Positions 11,221 to 22,670 of a stretch of 64,000 bases of DNA are shown here, piece after piece; within the stretch, counting starts at the first letter, position 1, and each line of letters starts with the position of its first letter. The DNA comes from Profftia sp020342455 (GTDB lineage Bacteria; Pseudomonadota; Gammaproteobacteria; Enterobacterales; Enterobacteriaceae), in NCBI RefSeq assembly GCF_020342455.1, contig NZ_CP080506.1:992001-1056000 (forward strand). Direction: 5' to 3'. The notes beneath the pieces are model-generated. The model was not told the DNA's origin, searched no databases, and saw nothing but the letters and a program-made list of their open reading frames with translations. The translations under genes and the position numbers were made by a program.

Positions 11221-12480
11221 TTAATTAACTTCAATTAATTTATACAAAATATTTCTAATGGTTAGAAAACTAACAATAGTAACAAAGTAATTTTCTAGTT
11301 GATCTTTATATTGTGCTAATACAGGAACCACACAACTTGCATACATAGGTAATAAACATAACAAAAAAGTTATAATAGGTGGGGCACTTATAGCTTAAAT
11401 TAAGTTCATAATATTTGGATTTAGATGAATTTCTACCTCTGTAGAACTTATAATAATAAACATACTTATTTGGGTGTAACTTATTAGTTCAACATCTCTT
11501 ATCTTTTTTATAAATAAATTTAATAATTAGATAATTGATACATTCTAATATCCTAAAATAGTGGATAAAAAATATTTAAAAATAGCAATTAGAGCAATAA
11601 ATGAAACTCCATATTCTAATATAGTTTTGATAAAGTAACTTGCTACCGATTATATAATAAAATAATTAGATATATAAGAAATATCTAGAAATATTTTGCT
11701 TCTTTATATCATCTACCATATCTGGAGATAAAGTAAATAAGCAACTATAAGCAAAAAATATTACAACAGTAACAATTAACATAATAGTTCAATAAATAAT
11801 CTTTAAGCTAATATTCTTAAATAAATTGTATAATAAATGCAGGTTCGTAGTCTTCTCTTTTTGATTTTATAAAAGAAGAAATGATAGGATAAAAAAATTA
11901 AAGAAAAATACCATTATAATCATACCTAATCATATATTCACTAAAATAATATCATTCTAAAATATAAAACTACTACTTATACTATTTTATTCAAAAATAT
12001 TAACATTTCAATAAGGTATCAATAATAAAGAAATCATCACTAAATTTGCAATAAAAGTCAATACTAAAAAGCTCGACTACCTTAATGATTAAGTTTTTAC
12101 TAAAAAATAATATAAGCTATAAATATGAATAGAAAAATTAATAACACTTACTATAATAATGGTATTATTTACATTTGATTTTCTTAAAATGTCATAAAAT
12201 TATTTGTTATATTAATAACATCAATCAATAATAGTAGGTAAGTTACTAAGAAGTACAACAAGGTAATAATACCCCTATTTTATTAAAATGTTATTTAACC
12301 GTATTAGTGATATTTCCTGAAATGTCACTACCTAATAAGCGTAATCGAGATAGTACTCGATAGCATAAAAAAGAAATAGAATATACTAGAATAAATATAA
12401 TTATAAAGGGAATAAACCACTAAAATTAGCAAGGATAGGGAAAAAGCACCAATACCATTTAACTAACTTAATAATATTTA
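11221..12480 (-). pseudogene. tdcC: Remnant of threonine/serine transporter TdcC
   Basis: A decayed gene for a TdcC-type proton symporter of the HAAAP family. In shifting minus-strand frames and in the right order one can follow: an FFPI...SGLFP segment and a following helix, a GSDISGNIT segment matching GSNPSGNIT of TdcC (about 12300-12350), an LIPYW segment whose tryptophan is now TGA, a PIISSF...KRED-Y segment (about 11840-11890), a SCLFTLSP segment (about 11720-11750), a LEYG.S.IALIAIFK helix, and an API-type C-terminal helix with LLCLLPMYA ending at TAA 11223-11221. Several frameshifts and in-frame stops make it non-functional. The SCLFTLSP, SGNIT and C-terminal matches fit TdcC better than SdaC. 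Confidence 0.88.
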
Positions 12481-13297
12481 AGATATTGGTACCTATAAAT
12501 AAGATTTTTTAATTTTGATAGTAATTATCTTAAACTAAACTATCTTAATTAAGATATGTTATTTAAAATATAAATTAAGAAACATAAATATTATTTTATC
12601 TAAGCATGAAAATATTACTATTAATTTGTAAAAATAAGTTTTGTATTTATTTTACAAATTAAAAATTTTTTATGATTTTTATCATATTTCATAATAATAA
12701 TTTTTTATACAACTATAAAAATTATACTAGCTAAATACAATAAATTAGCCTTAAATGAAGATCTTTATTCCTTCATATATCAATATATAATTACTTTTTC
12801 TTGTTTTTTCTATACAACTTACAATATAAAAATTTTTATTTAGTAAATATACATAATAAAATAGGAAGATCTAAATATCGTTTGATTTATCTTTAATATA
12901 TAAATTATTATTAACTCAAATAATAATTAAAAACTTTTACACTAAATATTAAGATATTAATAAATATAAATATAATAAACTTGTATTAAACTATATTTTT
13001 ATTAATTTATATTTTTATATAAACAATTCTTAACTACGTTATATTTCCTAGAATTTTATTAAATAATAATACTAATAAATGAGTATATAAAATTTAATAA
13101 TGAGTCTTATATAATATAATATTTGTTAAATAACTAATATTGTATTATATGGTCATATAATAAATAGACAATAAAAAAATATAAAATATTTAAATAAGAA
13201 AATACACTAATAAAATAAAATAAACAATACTTATAACTTACACATAAATATAAGAGCTATAAGAGAAAAGATATTTTAAATATACGTACACCCTCTT
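12481..13297. other. Gene-free spacer between tdcC relic and csrA
   Basis: No gene is supported. A 13-bp perfect inverted repeat with a 16-base loop lies at 12621-12662, and a 14-base palindrome near 12542. The csrA-distal tRNA cluster found here in E. coli is not in this interval; its serV-argV pair lies about 11 kb away at 24.4 kb. Confidence 0.75.
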
Positions 13298-13468
13298 TTA
13301 AGACTTTTTAACCTGAATACGCTGATAAGTTTCTTCACGATGAACAGAAAGATCTTTTGGTGCATTAATACCTATACGTACTTGACTCCCTTTAACTTCC
13401 AATACAGTCACTGTTATAGCATTACCTAAAATGATAGACTCACCCACTCTACGAGTCAAAATTAGCAT
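13298..13468 (-). CDS. csrA: Carbon storage regulator CsrA
   Basis: Small dimeric RNA-binding protein that binds GGA motifs in leader RNAs and represses or stabilises target messengers. The 56-residue product aligns along its whole length with E. coli CsrA (61 residues), losing only the last few residues. The N-terminal LTRRVGE beta strand and the conserved segment VHREE (residues 42-46), including the RNA-contacting arginine, are present. An AAGGAG ribosome binding site lies six bases before the ATG. It follows alaS on the same strand as in E. coli, though the spacer has grown to 664 bases. Keeping a global regulator while most regulators are lost is notable. Confidence 0.96.
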   Translation of the reverse strand: MLILTRRVGESIILGNAITVTVLEVKGSQVRIGINAPKDLSVHREETYQRIQVKKS

Positions 13469-14132
13469 TTTGTACTCCTTAAAAATACTTAATTATAGTT
13501 AATATTTTTATTTACTTATATTTATATAATATTATTATATAAATATAATCTCCTATTATTTCATAATATAAAAGAAAATTAAAAGTTAACTATAATATAT
13601 CATCATTAGTCAATTCTACTTAATAATATGCCATATTTATAATTTAAGATTATTTTGGTAAACCCTATGATAAAAGGTCTATTATTATTTAGATATATCT
13701 TAGTCATTATAAGATATACTCCTGAATACGCTTATAGAATATTAAATTAAAGGTAGTACTAAAACCATGGAATATACATAAAAAATGTAATTGGTATTAT
13801 GATATTTATTTTGTACTTAAATAGATAAAGTATTTATGATGTTGAAATAAATAATATTTGGTATAAATATAAAATTTACTTACTTATAAACATAAGTAGA
13901 TTTAATAATCTAATAGTCAGGAAAATAATATTAGATTAATTTATTTTACATTGAAAGTATTAAATATTCTTGAAATTTAATTAAATAATTATTTTATTTA
14001 CATTTATACCAAACATTGTAATATATACAAAAACATACTAAGTTTTTGCTAACTTAGCATTCAATTCATTTTTTAATTTAATTATTTTATATAAAAAATA
14101 AATATATATAAAATATATTATTATATATATAA
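13469..14132. other. Gene-free spacer between csrA and alaS
   Basis: No gene, RNA or strong inverted repeat was recognised. In E. coli the same interval is short and carries csrA promoters, so a csrA promoter is expected here but none can be singled out in this composition. Confidence 0.7.
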
Positions 14133-16769
14133 TCATAGTTTATTAATAATCCAATTTTTGATACTATCCATAGCCTGTGATAATTTATGAATATCACTAC
14201 CACCACCCATAGCTAGTTCGGAGTGTCCACCACCCCTACCACTTATCTGATAAGCAACCATATTTACTAGATCATCAGCTCTAACTTTATTTACTAAGTC
14301 TTTAGTGACACCTGCTATTAAACTAATTTTACCTTCAGAAGTAGTTGCTAAAAATACAACGCTAGAACCAAGTTGGTATTTTAATTCATTGATTATAGTA
14401 CGCATGGTTTTTATTTCAGAATGATTTAAATATTTAACTAATAATTTAATACCCTTAATATCAATAGCTCTATTAAGCATTGAAATACTTTCATACATCG
14501 CTTGTTGATTTTTATAATATTGTAATTCTTTTGTCATCTTATTATTTTTATTAATTACTGTATTAATTTTATCAACTACTCCATATATATCGCTCTTTAC
14601 TAAAGAAGCTATCTTATGTAGATCTTGAATATTTTTATGCATCATTGAAATAGCATATTCTCCGGTCACAGCTTCAATACGACGTACACCAGCTGCAATA
14701 CCAGTTTCAGACACTATGCGAAATAAACCAATATCACCTGTCTGCCGTGCATGAGTACCACAACAAAGCTCAGTAGAGAATTCCCCTATACTCAATACAC
14801 GCACATTCTGATTATATCGTTGATTAGACAACGAAATTAATCCTTTAGTTTTTGCTGTTTTAACATCCATGACATTTGTTTTAATAGGTAAATTAAGACG
14901 AATCTTTGCGTTCACCATACTTTCAATTTGATAAATATGCTGAGACTGAATGGGCGTAAAATGAGAAATATCAAAACGCAAGTTTTGATCACTAACTAAG
15001 GAACCCTTCTGGGAAATATGATTACCTATTACTTGAAGTAGTGCTGCATGTAACAAGTGTGTAGCCGAATGATTTAAGCAGATACATAGACGACGGGCTG
15101 CATTAATAGTTGCTAAAACATTATCACCAACTTTTAGTTTACCATGCTTAACTATACCATGATGGCTAATTGCTAAACCATATTTCTGAGTATCATGCAC
15201 TAAAAAACTTACCCCTAATGCAGTCAACTCACCTTGATCACCCACCTGACCACCAGATTCTGCATAGAATGGAGTCTCGTTTAAAATAACTATTCCGTTT
15301 TCACCAGCATTTAACACTGAAACTGCTCGTCCATTAATGATAAGCGCAATAATACTGGAATATTGTTGTTGTTGATCGTAACCAGAAAACTTCGATATAT
15401 CATTAACGCAGATATTAGTACTGGAATCGGTTCTAAAACTACTAAATTCACGCGCACGACAACGCTGTTTTTCCATTAATATCTCAAACCCTATGTTATC
15501 TAGTTTGATATTATAGTCAAGGCAAACTTCAGTAATTAAGTCAATAGGAAAACCATAGGTATCATGCAAACGGAAAGCTATTTCACTATGTAATGTATTG
15601 CCAACAAGTTTTGGTAGTTCCTTATCTAACAATGCTAGACCATGCTTTAGAGTACGTGAAAATTGTTCTTCCTCAGTTTTTAAAATCTTTTCAATCATTA
15701 ATTGTTTAGGCTTTAACACGTTCGCAGTAGCACCCATAATTTCTATAAGTGGCATAACTAGCTTGTAAAAAAAAGTCTCCTTTACTCCTATCATGTTACC
15801 GTGACGCACTGCACGACGAATAATACGACGTAAAACATAACCACGACCTTCATTAGAAGGTAATACACCTTCAGAAATTAAAAATGTACAAGAACGAATA
15901 TGATCAGCTATAACCCTTAAAGATTGACTGGCAAGAATAGATGCATTATTATAATTTATAATTCTTGCCGTTTCAGCAATTAACATGCGAAATATATCAA
16001 TTTCATAGTTTGAATTAACATACTGCAATACAGATGCGATACGCTCTAATCCCATACCAGTATCAACTGATGGTTTAAATAATGGAAGCATTGTGCCATT
16101 TGATTGGCGGTTAAACTGCATAAAAACAATATTCCAAATCTCAATATAACGATTGCCATTTTCTTCTAAACTTCCTGGGGGTCCACCCTTAATATGATCA
16201 CCGTAATCGTAAAAAATTTCCGTGCATGGACCGCAAGGTCCGGTATCACCCATCTGCCAGAAATTATCTGAAGCAAAAGGCTCACCTTTATTATCGCCAA
16301 TACGAATAATTCGTTCTTGTGGGATACCTATCTTATGAGACCAGATATTAAAGGTCTCTTCATCAGTGTTGTAAACAGTTACCCATAAGTTTTCTTTGGT
16401 TATATTAAACCATTTTTTATCGGTTAATAATTCCCATGCAAATTGAATTGCATCATATTTAAAGTATTCTCCAAAACTAAAATTACCCAGCATTTCAAAA
16501 AAAGTATGATGACGCTCAGTATAACCAACATTTTCCAAGTCATTATGTTTACCGCCTGCACGTACACAATGTTGACATGTTGCTATACGGCTGTGACTTG
16601 ATGTATCTATACCTAAAAAAACATTCTTGAATTGATTCATGCCTGCGTTAGTAAATAATAACGTTGAGTCATCATGAGGAACCAGAGCACTACCTTCTAA
16701 TATCAGATGCCCTTTACTGTAAAAAAAATCAAGAAATGTTTGACGTATATCCGCGGTATTATTACTCAT
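14133..16769 (-). CDS. alaS: Alanyl-tRNA synthetase
   Basis: Charges tRNA-Ala and edits mischarged serine or glycine. The 878 residues match the E. coli length of 876. The class II catalytic domain carries [17 protein letters not shown] near residue 86; the editing domain zinc ligands are seen in the HSATHLLHA segment and in [11 protein letters not shown]; the C-terminal C-Ala domain ends with a glycine-rich GRGGG stretch. The ATG is preceded by AGGA. It shares strand and order with csrA, as in E. coli, while recA and recX, which precede alaS there, are absent upstream. Confidence 0.98.
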   Translation of the reverse strand: MSNNTADIRQTFLDFFYSKGHLILEGSALVPHDDSTLLFTNAGMNQFKNVFLGIDTSSHSRIATCQHCVRAGGKHNDLENVGYTERHHTFFEMLGNFSFGEYFKYDAIQFAWELLTDKKWFNITKENLWVTVYNTDEETFNIWSHKIGIPQERIIRIGDNKGEPFASDNFWQMGDTGPCGPCTEIFYDYGDHIKGGPPGSLEENGNRYIEIWNIVFMQFNRQSNGTMLPLFKPSVDTGMGLERIASVLQYVNSNYEIDIFRMLIAETARIINYNNASILASQSLRVIADHIRSCTFLISEGVLPSNEGRGYVLRRIIRRAVRHGNMIGVKETFFYKLVMPLIEIMGATANVLKPKQLMIEKILKTEEEQFSRTLKHGLALLDKELPKLVGNTLHSEIAFRLHDTYGFPIDLITEVCLDYNIKLDNIGFEILMEKQRCRAREFSSFRTDSSTNICVNDISKFSGYDQQQQYSSIIALIINGRAVSVLNAGENGIVILNETPFYAESGGQVGDQGELTALGVSFLVHDTQKYGLAISHHGIVKHGKLKVGDNVLATINAARRLCICLNHSATHLLHAALLQVIGNHISQKGSLVSDQNLRFDISHFTPIQSQHIYQIESMVNAKIRLNLPIKTNVMDVKTAKTKGLISLSNQRYNQNVRVLSIGEFSTELCCGTHARQTGDIGLFRIVSETGIAAGVRRIEAVTGEYAISMMHKNIQDLHKIASLVKSDIYGVVDKINTVINKNNKMTKELQYYKNQQAMYESISMLNRAIDIKGIKLLVKYLNHSEIKTMRTIINELKYQLGSSVVFLATTSEGKISLIAGVTKDLVNKVRADDLVNMVAYQISGRGGGHSELAMGGGSDIHKLSQAMDSIKNWIINKL

Positions 16770-17570
16770 AATTATCCTGGAAGTAAAAAAAAATTTAACT
16801 ATTATGTAATTAATATTATTAGTAGTCTTTATACAACAGTCAATATAAATAAGATAATACCTCTAATGTATTAATATTAGACTATATTTATCTATAATAA
16901 ATATTATATATTCAAAATATAATATAATTTTTTTTCTTATAATTAAACCTATTAATAGTAAAAGGATCCTCATAATTAAGTAGTGATATATTATATAAAT
17001 ATATTATATACCAAAAGGATTCTTATTGTATTATTTAGATTGGAACTTATTGATACTATACAGTTTAAATAATTAACAATTATATAATTTAATTATATTA
17101 AAGGTTAGTAGGGTGTCATTGAATATATGAATACTATGACACATTCATATAGTAGTTATGAGAATAAATCTATTATTTTAAATAAGTTCTTAATTAATAA
17201 ATAATTTAATATAATTAATTTGTTGTAATATTATTTTATATAATCACTGTTTCTTTTATTTTAATACGTAAAATTATATCTTATTTTAATATATTAATGT
17301 AATGCAGAGATAATATTCTATATTATAGCACTAATGTTAAAATCAATATTGTCAAATTTATATATTATTTATTAAATATTTTAATTTTTATACTTTATAA
17401 ATAAATAGAGAAATACTTTTTATACAAACAATATCTTTTATGCTTCTATTTTTTATTTATAAATTTTGAATATTTATGATTCAGTTAACTAACCATATAT
17501 AAAAAAACTTTATTACTAAAGTAATTTATAATGATATTATTTAGTCATATAGTAAATAATGAATAAACTT
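16770..17570. other. Gene-free spacer between alaS and rplI
   Basis: No gene is supported. A 9-bp inverted repeat with a 10-base loop lies near 17122-17150. A 7-bp repeat with a 2-base loop at about 17562-17577 overlaps the rplI stop codon and could contribute to termination. No trace of recA or recX, the E. coli neighbours of alaS, was recognised. Confidence 0.7.
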
Positions 17571-18020
17571 TTATTCTGAAACTATATTAATACTTAACTT
17601 TGCAAATATATTATTATATATCTTAAAATGCACTTCATAATTACCAATATAACGCAGAACACCATTTAATAGGCGAACTTCATTTTTAGATACCTGAACA
17701 CCTGCTGCAATAACTGCATTAACAATATCACGAGCACCTATTGAACCAAATAATTTACCCCCATCTCCAGCTTTGGAGTGGATTGTTATAGTATTCAATT
17801 TATTAATCATATCAGCACGAGTTTGTGCAGATACTAAAAGATCTGCTATTTTTTGTTCAAATTTAGAACGTCGTTCTTCGAATAACTCAATATTTTTTTT
17901 AGTTGCAGGAACAGCCTTACCTTGTGGTAATAAGAAATTGCGTGCATAACCAGATTTTACCTGAACTGTGTCGCCTAAATTACCTAAATTTGATATTTTA
18001 TCAAGCAGAATAACTTGCAT
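17571..18020 (-). CDS. rplI: 50S ribosomal protein bL9
   Basis: Elongated protein of the large ribosomal subunit near the L1 stalk, important for reading-frame maintenance. The 149 residues equal the E. coli length. The N-terminal domain with LGNLGD and the conserved [13 protein letters not shown] block is clear, followed by the charged connecting helix and a C-terminal domain containing [13 protein letters not shown] ribosome binding site precedes the ATG, 39 bases after the rpsR stop, so it is very likely cotranscribed with rpsR. Confidence 0.98.
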   Translation of the reverse strand: MQVILLDKISNLGNLGDTVQVKSGYARNFLLPQGKAVPATKKNIELFEERRSKFEQKIADLLVSAQTRADMINKLNTITIHSKAGDGGKLFGSIGARDIVNAVIAAGVQVSKNEVRLLNGVLRYIGNYEVHFKIYNNIFAKLSINIVSE

Positions 18021-18059
18021 CCCTTAATCCTCTTAAGGTCATTCATAAATATGAAACAC

Positions 18060-18287
18060 TTATTGATGATTATCAATATATGGTAATAAAGCAAGATAAC
18101 GTGCTTTCTTGATAGCATGAGAGAGCTGACGCTGATATTTTGCTCGGGTACCAGTAATACGTTTTGGTACAATTTTGCCACTTTCTGTAATATAATTTTT
18201 TAACATAGCAATATCTTTATAATCTATCTCTTGAATACCTTCCGTAGTAAAACGACAGAACTTGCGACGACGAAAATAACGTGCCAT
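18060..18287 (-). CDS. rpsR: 30S ribosomal protein bS18
   Basis: Small-subunit protein that pairs with bS6 on the 16S rRNA platform. The 75 residues equal the E. coli length and match almost throughout, including the basic RRRKFCRF start, EIDYKDI and the [13 protein letters not shown] core. A GAGG ribosome binding site precedes the ATG. It lies between rpsF and rplI in ancestral order, but priB, normally between rpsF and rpsR, is gone and a strong hairpin stands in the gap. Confidence 0.98.
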   Translation of the reverse strand: MARYFRRRKFCRFTTEGIQEIDYKDIAMLKNYITESGKIVPKRITGTRAKYQRQLSHAIKKARYLALLPYIDNHQ

Positions 18288-18442
18288 ATAGATAACCTCA
18301 TAATCTATTCAATACAATCTAAATTAATAAAACAAACAAAGTTTAGCATACTGTTGATTATTAATTTTATAAGCAGTGTTATAAATAATTTTAATTTATT
18401 AACAATAATAAAATATCATGTAGTATATATACTATATTTGCC

Positions 18443-18476
18443 TTTACTATGTTTATTTACAAATAAACATAGTAAA
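18443..18476. repeat. 16-bp perfect hairpin in the rpsF-rpsR gap
   Basis: Arms 18443-18458 and 18461-18476 are exact reverse complements separated by two bases. The element sits 90 bases after the rpsF stop and 156 bases before the rpsR start, where priB lies in E. coli. No T run follows on the minus strand, so it may act as an RNA processing, stability or attenuation element rather than a simple terminator. The inverted repeat is certain; its role is unknown. Confidence 0.7.
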
Positions 18477-18566
18477 AGTATTTTAGGCTCCTAAAAATAA
18501 TTATTTTAAATACAACCTTACGAAATGTATAAGTAAAACTAGAATATTAGAAATTTATATTAATTC

Positions 18567-18956
18567 CTAAGGATACTCTGCCTCTGCTGTTTCATTTACG
18601 AAATCTTCACGGCGTCGATCACTACGGCGTTCATCTTTAAGTGTTAACATAGGTGAGACTTCATTTATTGCGCATTTCACACGCATAACGATACTACGGA
18701 GTATAGCATCGTTAAAACGTAAATTAATTACTAGCTTATTTATTGCTTCTTGTGGAGCTTCAATATTCAGTAAAATATAATGAGCTTTATGTAATTTTTT
18801 AATAGGGTAAGCTAACTGACGACGACCCCAATCTTCTAGACGATGAATATGGCCGGCAGCATTAGTAATGATTGCACTATAATGTTCAATCATACTTAAA
18901 ATTTGTGTGCTGCTATGATCAGGATTAACCATAAAAACCACTTCGTAATGACGCAT
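18567..18956 (-). CDS. rpsF: 30S ribosomal protein bS6
   Basis: Partner of bS18 on the small-subunit platform. The 129 residues compare with about 131-135 in E. coli. The RHYEVVFMV start, [16 protein letters not shown] core and RFNDAILRS strand are conserved; the acidic C-terminal tail, the site of glutamate addition by RimK in E. coli, is shortened and ends in a proline. An AAGGAG ribosome binding site precedes the ATG. It is first in the rpsF-rpsR-rplI cluster. Confidence 0.97.
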   Translation of the reverse strand: MRHYEVVFMVNPDHSSTQILSMIEHYSAIITNAAGHIHRLEDWGRRQLAYPIKKLHKAHYILLNIEAPQEAINKLVINLRFNDAILRSIVMRVKCAINEVSPMLTLKDERRSDRRREDFVNETAEAEYP

Positions 18957-19885
18957 AGCGTTTTGCTCCTTATGGATTATAAAGCCTCTAAAATATAATT
19001 AGTAGCAAATTATGAGGCAAGGAACTAATTTTGTTATAAGACTAGATAATTTATTATCTTACTTATTATAAAAAATAAATTCAATAGATAATTTAAATTA
19101 TTACTTAGAATAAATTATGTTAGTATTATATATAGAAATTATAGTGATTGATATGTAAAATTTATTAAAAAAGATCTTTGGTTTTTTTAAAAACTCTACA
19201 TAATTATCTATATAATTACATTAATTCTTAGTCACTATGTTTATAAAATAAATTACATACTATATAATCTTATAAATTAGCAAAAAAGATTCAAATCTTT
19301 CATACGATTTTAAATGAGTATATTAATTTTATATATTTTAAAATAATAAAATAAGGAGATATTGAGAATCTCAGTAAATCTTACATCAATTAAACTTATC
19401 ATACATCTAATAATTATAATTTCTATATTAGATTGAATAATAATTATAGATTTGTAATTAAAAATATTATTTATATATACATTAAATAATTAAATTGTAA
19501 AAGAATAAACAAAAATTTTTAAATACTAATTTATTACACTCAATATAAAATAAGTAGTAATTATATTAATTCTTGGATTATTAAAATATAACAGGTTATA
19601 TAATTCAAAACATAAATATATGTGAGAAAAATCATATATTATTTTATTGAAAACACTAACTCTAAAATTTTTAGTAAATAGAAAATTGCAAGTGTATAGT
19701 TATTGTTAATAACTATAATTTGTAGTAACGATACTACTTTTATTTAAAAAATAATTAAACTCAATAAAATATTATAAGGTAGTATAGTTTTTACCTCCTT
19801 AACTTCTAACTATAGTATATTCATACTTAATTAGTGCAGTATTATCTTTAGTATTATGTATTACATAATACTATATAATGATATA

Positions 19886-19915
19886 TACTATACTATACTA
19901 TACTATACTATACTA
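19886..19915. repeat. Six-copy tandem repeat of TACTA
   Basis: Six perfect head-to-tail copies of the five-base unit TACTA, followed by a degenerate inverted copy. This is a simple repeat of the slippage type in gene-free DNA. Copy number may vary between cells. Confidence 0.9.
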
Positions 19916-20292
19916 TATAGTATAGTACTATTACTTTTATTAAATGATAAGGTTTATCAAACCATAGCTGTATTTTATTAGTCTAATAATAGTATTATAT
20001 GTATTCTAATTAATAATTATTACTATCTTGTAAGTAAAAATCTACTCACTAAAATACACCTGTCTATTAATACATGTATATTAATTTGTTAAAAATATAA
20101 AGAAACGTACTTAATCAGTTTTTTATAATAAGAGAGGATCTATCAATTAGATCTCTCATTATGATTTTACAAAAAAAATTTTTAAATAAAATTTAACTAT
20201 ACTTATTAAAACTAACTTTTACATTTTTTGAGAAAATTTATAATATATATAAAATATTTTAGATTATTAATTAAGTATTTATTTGTACTGAT

Positions 20293-20382
20293 CTAGTAAA
20301 TATTATTAGTAATGCATAAAATAACTACATCAGCAGTTGCTAATATGTCTCTTAAATTTTAGGATCTACATCCTAATACTAA
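20293..20382 (-). pseudogene. Short interrupted coding-like fragment, FolD-like?
   Basis: Thirty codons with one internal TAA read as a Rossmann-type strand and helix. An N-L pair is followed by a helix and an ADVVILCI strand, resembling the NAD(P)-binding part of FolD (pattern T-x-N-L, then A-D-(I/L)-(I/L)-(I/V)). Nothing before or after extends the match. The identification is weak; other dehydrogenases have similar strands. Confidence 0.2.
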
Positions 20383-21092
20383 ATAATATTTTTTTATTCT
20401 TTTGAAGAATATACAACTCAGTATAATTTAAACTAAAATTTCCTAATTATTATAAAATATAATGTATATTAACAAATATTTTTAACAGAAGATATAAGAT
20501 ATTAATAACAATATAAAACAACGGTACATATCACACAAGTTATTAAATCATGATTAGATAGGTAATTATAGTTGAAACCATAGATATGTTTTTAAATATA
20601 AAAATTATTTTTTCTTGCTACAAAATAAATTATATTTCTCTCAGTTTCTTGCACTAGATAACCTGAATTAATTAAAAACATTTAGTAAGTATTTTATATT
20701 ACAATTTTTCTTATAAAATCTAGAAAATATTTTGTATTAAACTATTTTAGCGTGATTACTGTTTACGCATAAAAAATTAAATAAATATAACTTGATATTA
20801 AGTATCCAATATAAATAACATTGATTATAACATCAAGTTAAATAAAAATAAAATATATCAAAACATCATTAATACTATTTTATATAAAATAAAATATCAT
20901 TTTTAAAATTAGCTATATGGATCTCTTATATGCTATACTAAAAATAGTAAATACTTATAGTATTAATATACTACTAAATATCTATAAAAATAATTTCTAG
21001 CTTTTATATAAGATTTTTACTCAAATAGTATATTTTAAAATAAATAACTATTCACATAAAATATTTATTAAAATATTTTAATGATATATGTT

Positions 21093-22670
21093 TTATATTT
21101 TAACTCCCATATGTAAATGTAGGTATTCTTCAAAATCTATAGCTCCTAACGTCTTATCATCAATCTCTATCTGAAACTGGCGTTTAATTGACTCCTCTAC
21201 TTTTTTATTCATTTGTATTATACGTGTGATCGATAATGAATGTGAATATAATTCTTTAAAATAACGTTCTGATAGTTCTAAACTATATTCTAAGATGCCT
21301 TTTTTCATAATTTCTTTTAATATTTGAGCAGAATAAGTTAACGAAACATCATCAAAAACTTCAATAAGTATATTACAAACTTGTTTATATTGATCATTAT
21401 CATTAATACAATCCAATATTGTAGCAATAACTTTCAGATCAGTAAATAACTCCTTACCTACTTTTGCTAACGGTTGACTCTTATTATATCGGGTGATACT
21501 AATTTTTTGATTGGGCTTACGCCCTTCGAGAATTATACGATTCCAGGTATTATTAGTAAATAACAGCTCATCACTACTCATCTTAGGGGAATCGGCCAAT
21601 AGGCACCATATAAGAAAAAGATCTAAAAAACGAGACTGATTTGAATTAATACCGATAGCAGCAAAAGGATTAATATCTAATGAACGTACTTCAATATACT
21701 CTACCCCGCCACGTAGCAAAGCTGTACACTGAGATTCATTATTCTTGGTAATACATTTAGGTCTAATGAATGTATAAAGTTCATTTTCTATTTGTAGTAT
21801 ATTATTATTAATTTGACGATAATGGCCTCCTACTTTTACTCCAATCCTAGTAAACTCAGTAGATGGTGTATTCATTGCATGTGTTAAGTAATTAACATAA
21901 TCTGTTAAATTATTCCAAGTAATATCTAAATAATTTTTTGATTTATTGGTGTAACCTAGGTCACTAAGTCTTAATGAAGTTGCATATGGTAAATATGCCG
22001 TATGACGGTTAACTTTAAATGGAATACGAGTTTTATGACAATTGAAGAAAGAAGAGCATACTGCAGGTGAAGAACCAAATAGATATGGTATAATCCAGCC
22101 AAGACGATAATAGTTGCGAATTAAACCAAAATATCCTGCCGTTATCTGTTCTTTACCACTTTTAATATCTTCTACACCGGCCCACTCTTGCCAGAATTCT
22201 AGTGATAGAGAAAAATTATAATGAACACCAGATATCATCTGCATTAGTGCACCGTAACGATTTTTTAAGCCTTTACGATATAAGGTTTTAAATTGGCCAA
22301 TATTAGAACTACCATACTGTGCTAAGATAATATTATCTTCTTCTTTGATTGAGCAAGGCATACTCATTGGCCACATACGTTCTGATTCTAATCTATGAGC
22401 AACATAACAATGAATATCAGTTAAAAAGGATAACATACAATCAATATTGTTATATACAGGAGTGATAAATTCCATTAAAGACTCAGCAAAATCAGTAGTA
22501 ATCCAAGGATGAGTAAGAGATTTACCTAAAGATTCTGGATGCTTAGAGGAAGATAATTGACCTTGGAGAGTTACACGAAGAGTTTCACGCTCAATACCAC
22601 GTCTAATTATCTTGATAACATCCGGATGTAATTCCAACCAAAAAAGACCTTGAGATGCGTCAGGTATCAA
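21093..22670 (-). CDS. gshA: Glutamate-cysteine ligase
   Basis: First and rate-limiting step of glutathione synthesis, joining glutamate and cysteine with ATP. The 525 residues compare with 518 in E. coli; similarity runs from MIPDASQ through [29 protein letters not shown], and [19 protein letters not shown] to [13 protein letters not shown]. The C-terminal tail differs and is slightly longer. The start is TTG, as in E. coli gshA, set by an AGGAGG ribosome binding site six bases upstream. It is isolated, with no cotranscribed neighbour. Its retention suggests thiol redox control is needed. Confidence 0.97.
   Translation of the reverse strand: MIPDASQGLFWLELHPDVIKIIRRGIERETLRVTLQGQLSSSKHPESLGKSLTHPWITTDFAESLMEFITPVYNNIDCMLSFLTDIHCYVAHRLESERMWPMSMPCSIKEEDNIILAQYGSSNIGQFKTLYRKGLKNRYGALMQMISGVHYNFSLSLEFWQEWAGVEDIKSGKEQITAGYFGLIRNYYRLGWIIPYLFGSSPAVCSSFFNCHKTRIPFKVNRHTAYLPYATSLRLSDLGYTNKSKNYLDITWNNLTDYVNYLTHAMNTPSTEFTRIGVKVGGHYRQINNNILQIENELYTFIRPKCITKNNESQCTALLRGGVEYIEVRSLDINPFAAIGINSNQSRFLDLFLIWCLLADSPKMSSDELLFTNNTWNRIILEGRKPNQKISITRYNKSQPLAKVGKELFTDLKVIATILDCINDNDQYKQVCNILIEVFDDVSLTYSAQILKEIMKKGILEYSLELSERYFKELYSHSLSITRIIQMNKKVEESIKRQFQIEIDDKTLGAIDFEEYLHLHMGVKI

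Larger units (their letters stand above)
18957..21092. other. Eroded region between rpsF and gshA
   Basis: About 2.1 kb without an intact gene. It holds a six-copy TACTA tandem repeat (19886-19915), a 10-bp hairpin with a 3-base loop (19695-19717), an interrupted 9-bp hairpin near 20130-20158, and a short interrupted coding-like stretch at 20293-20382. Confidence 0.7.
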
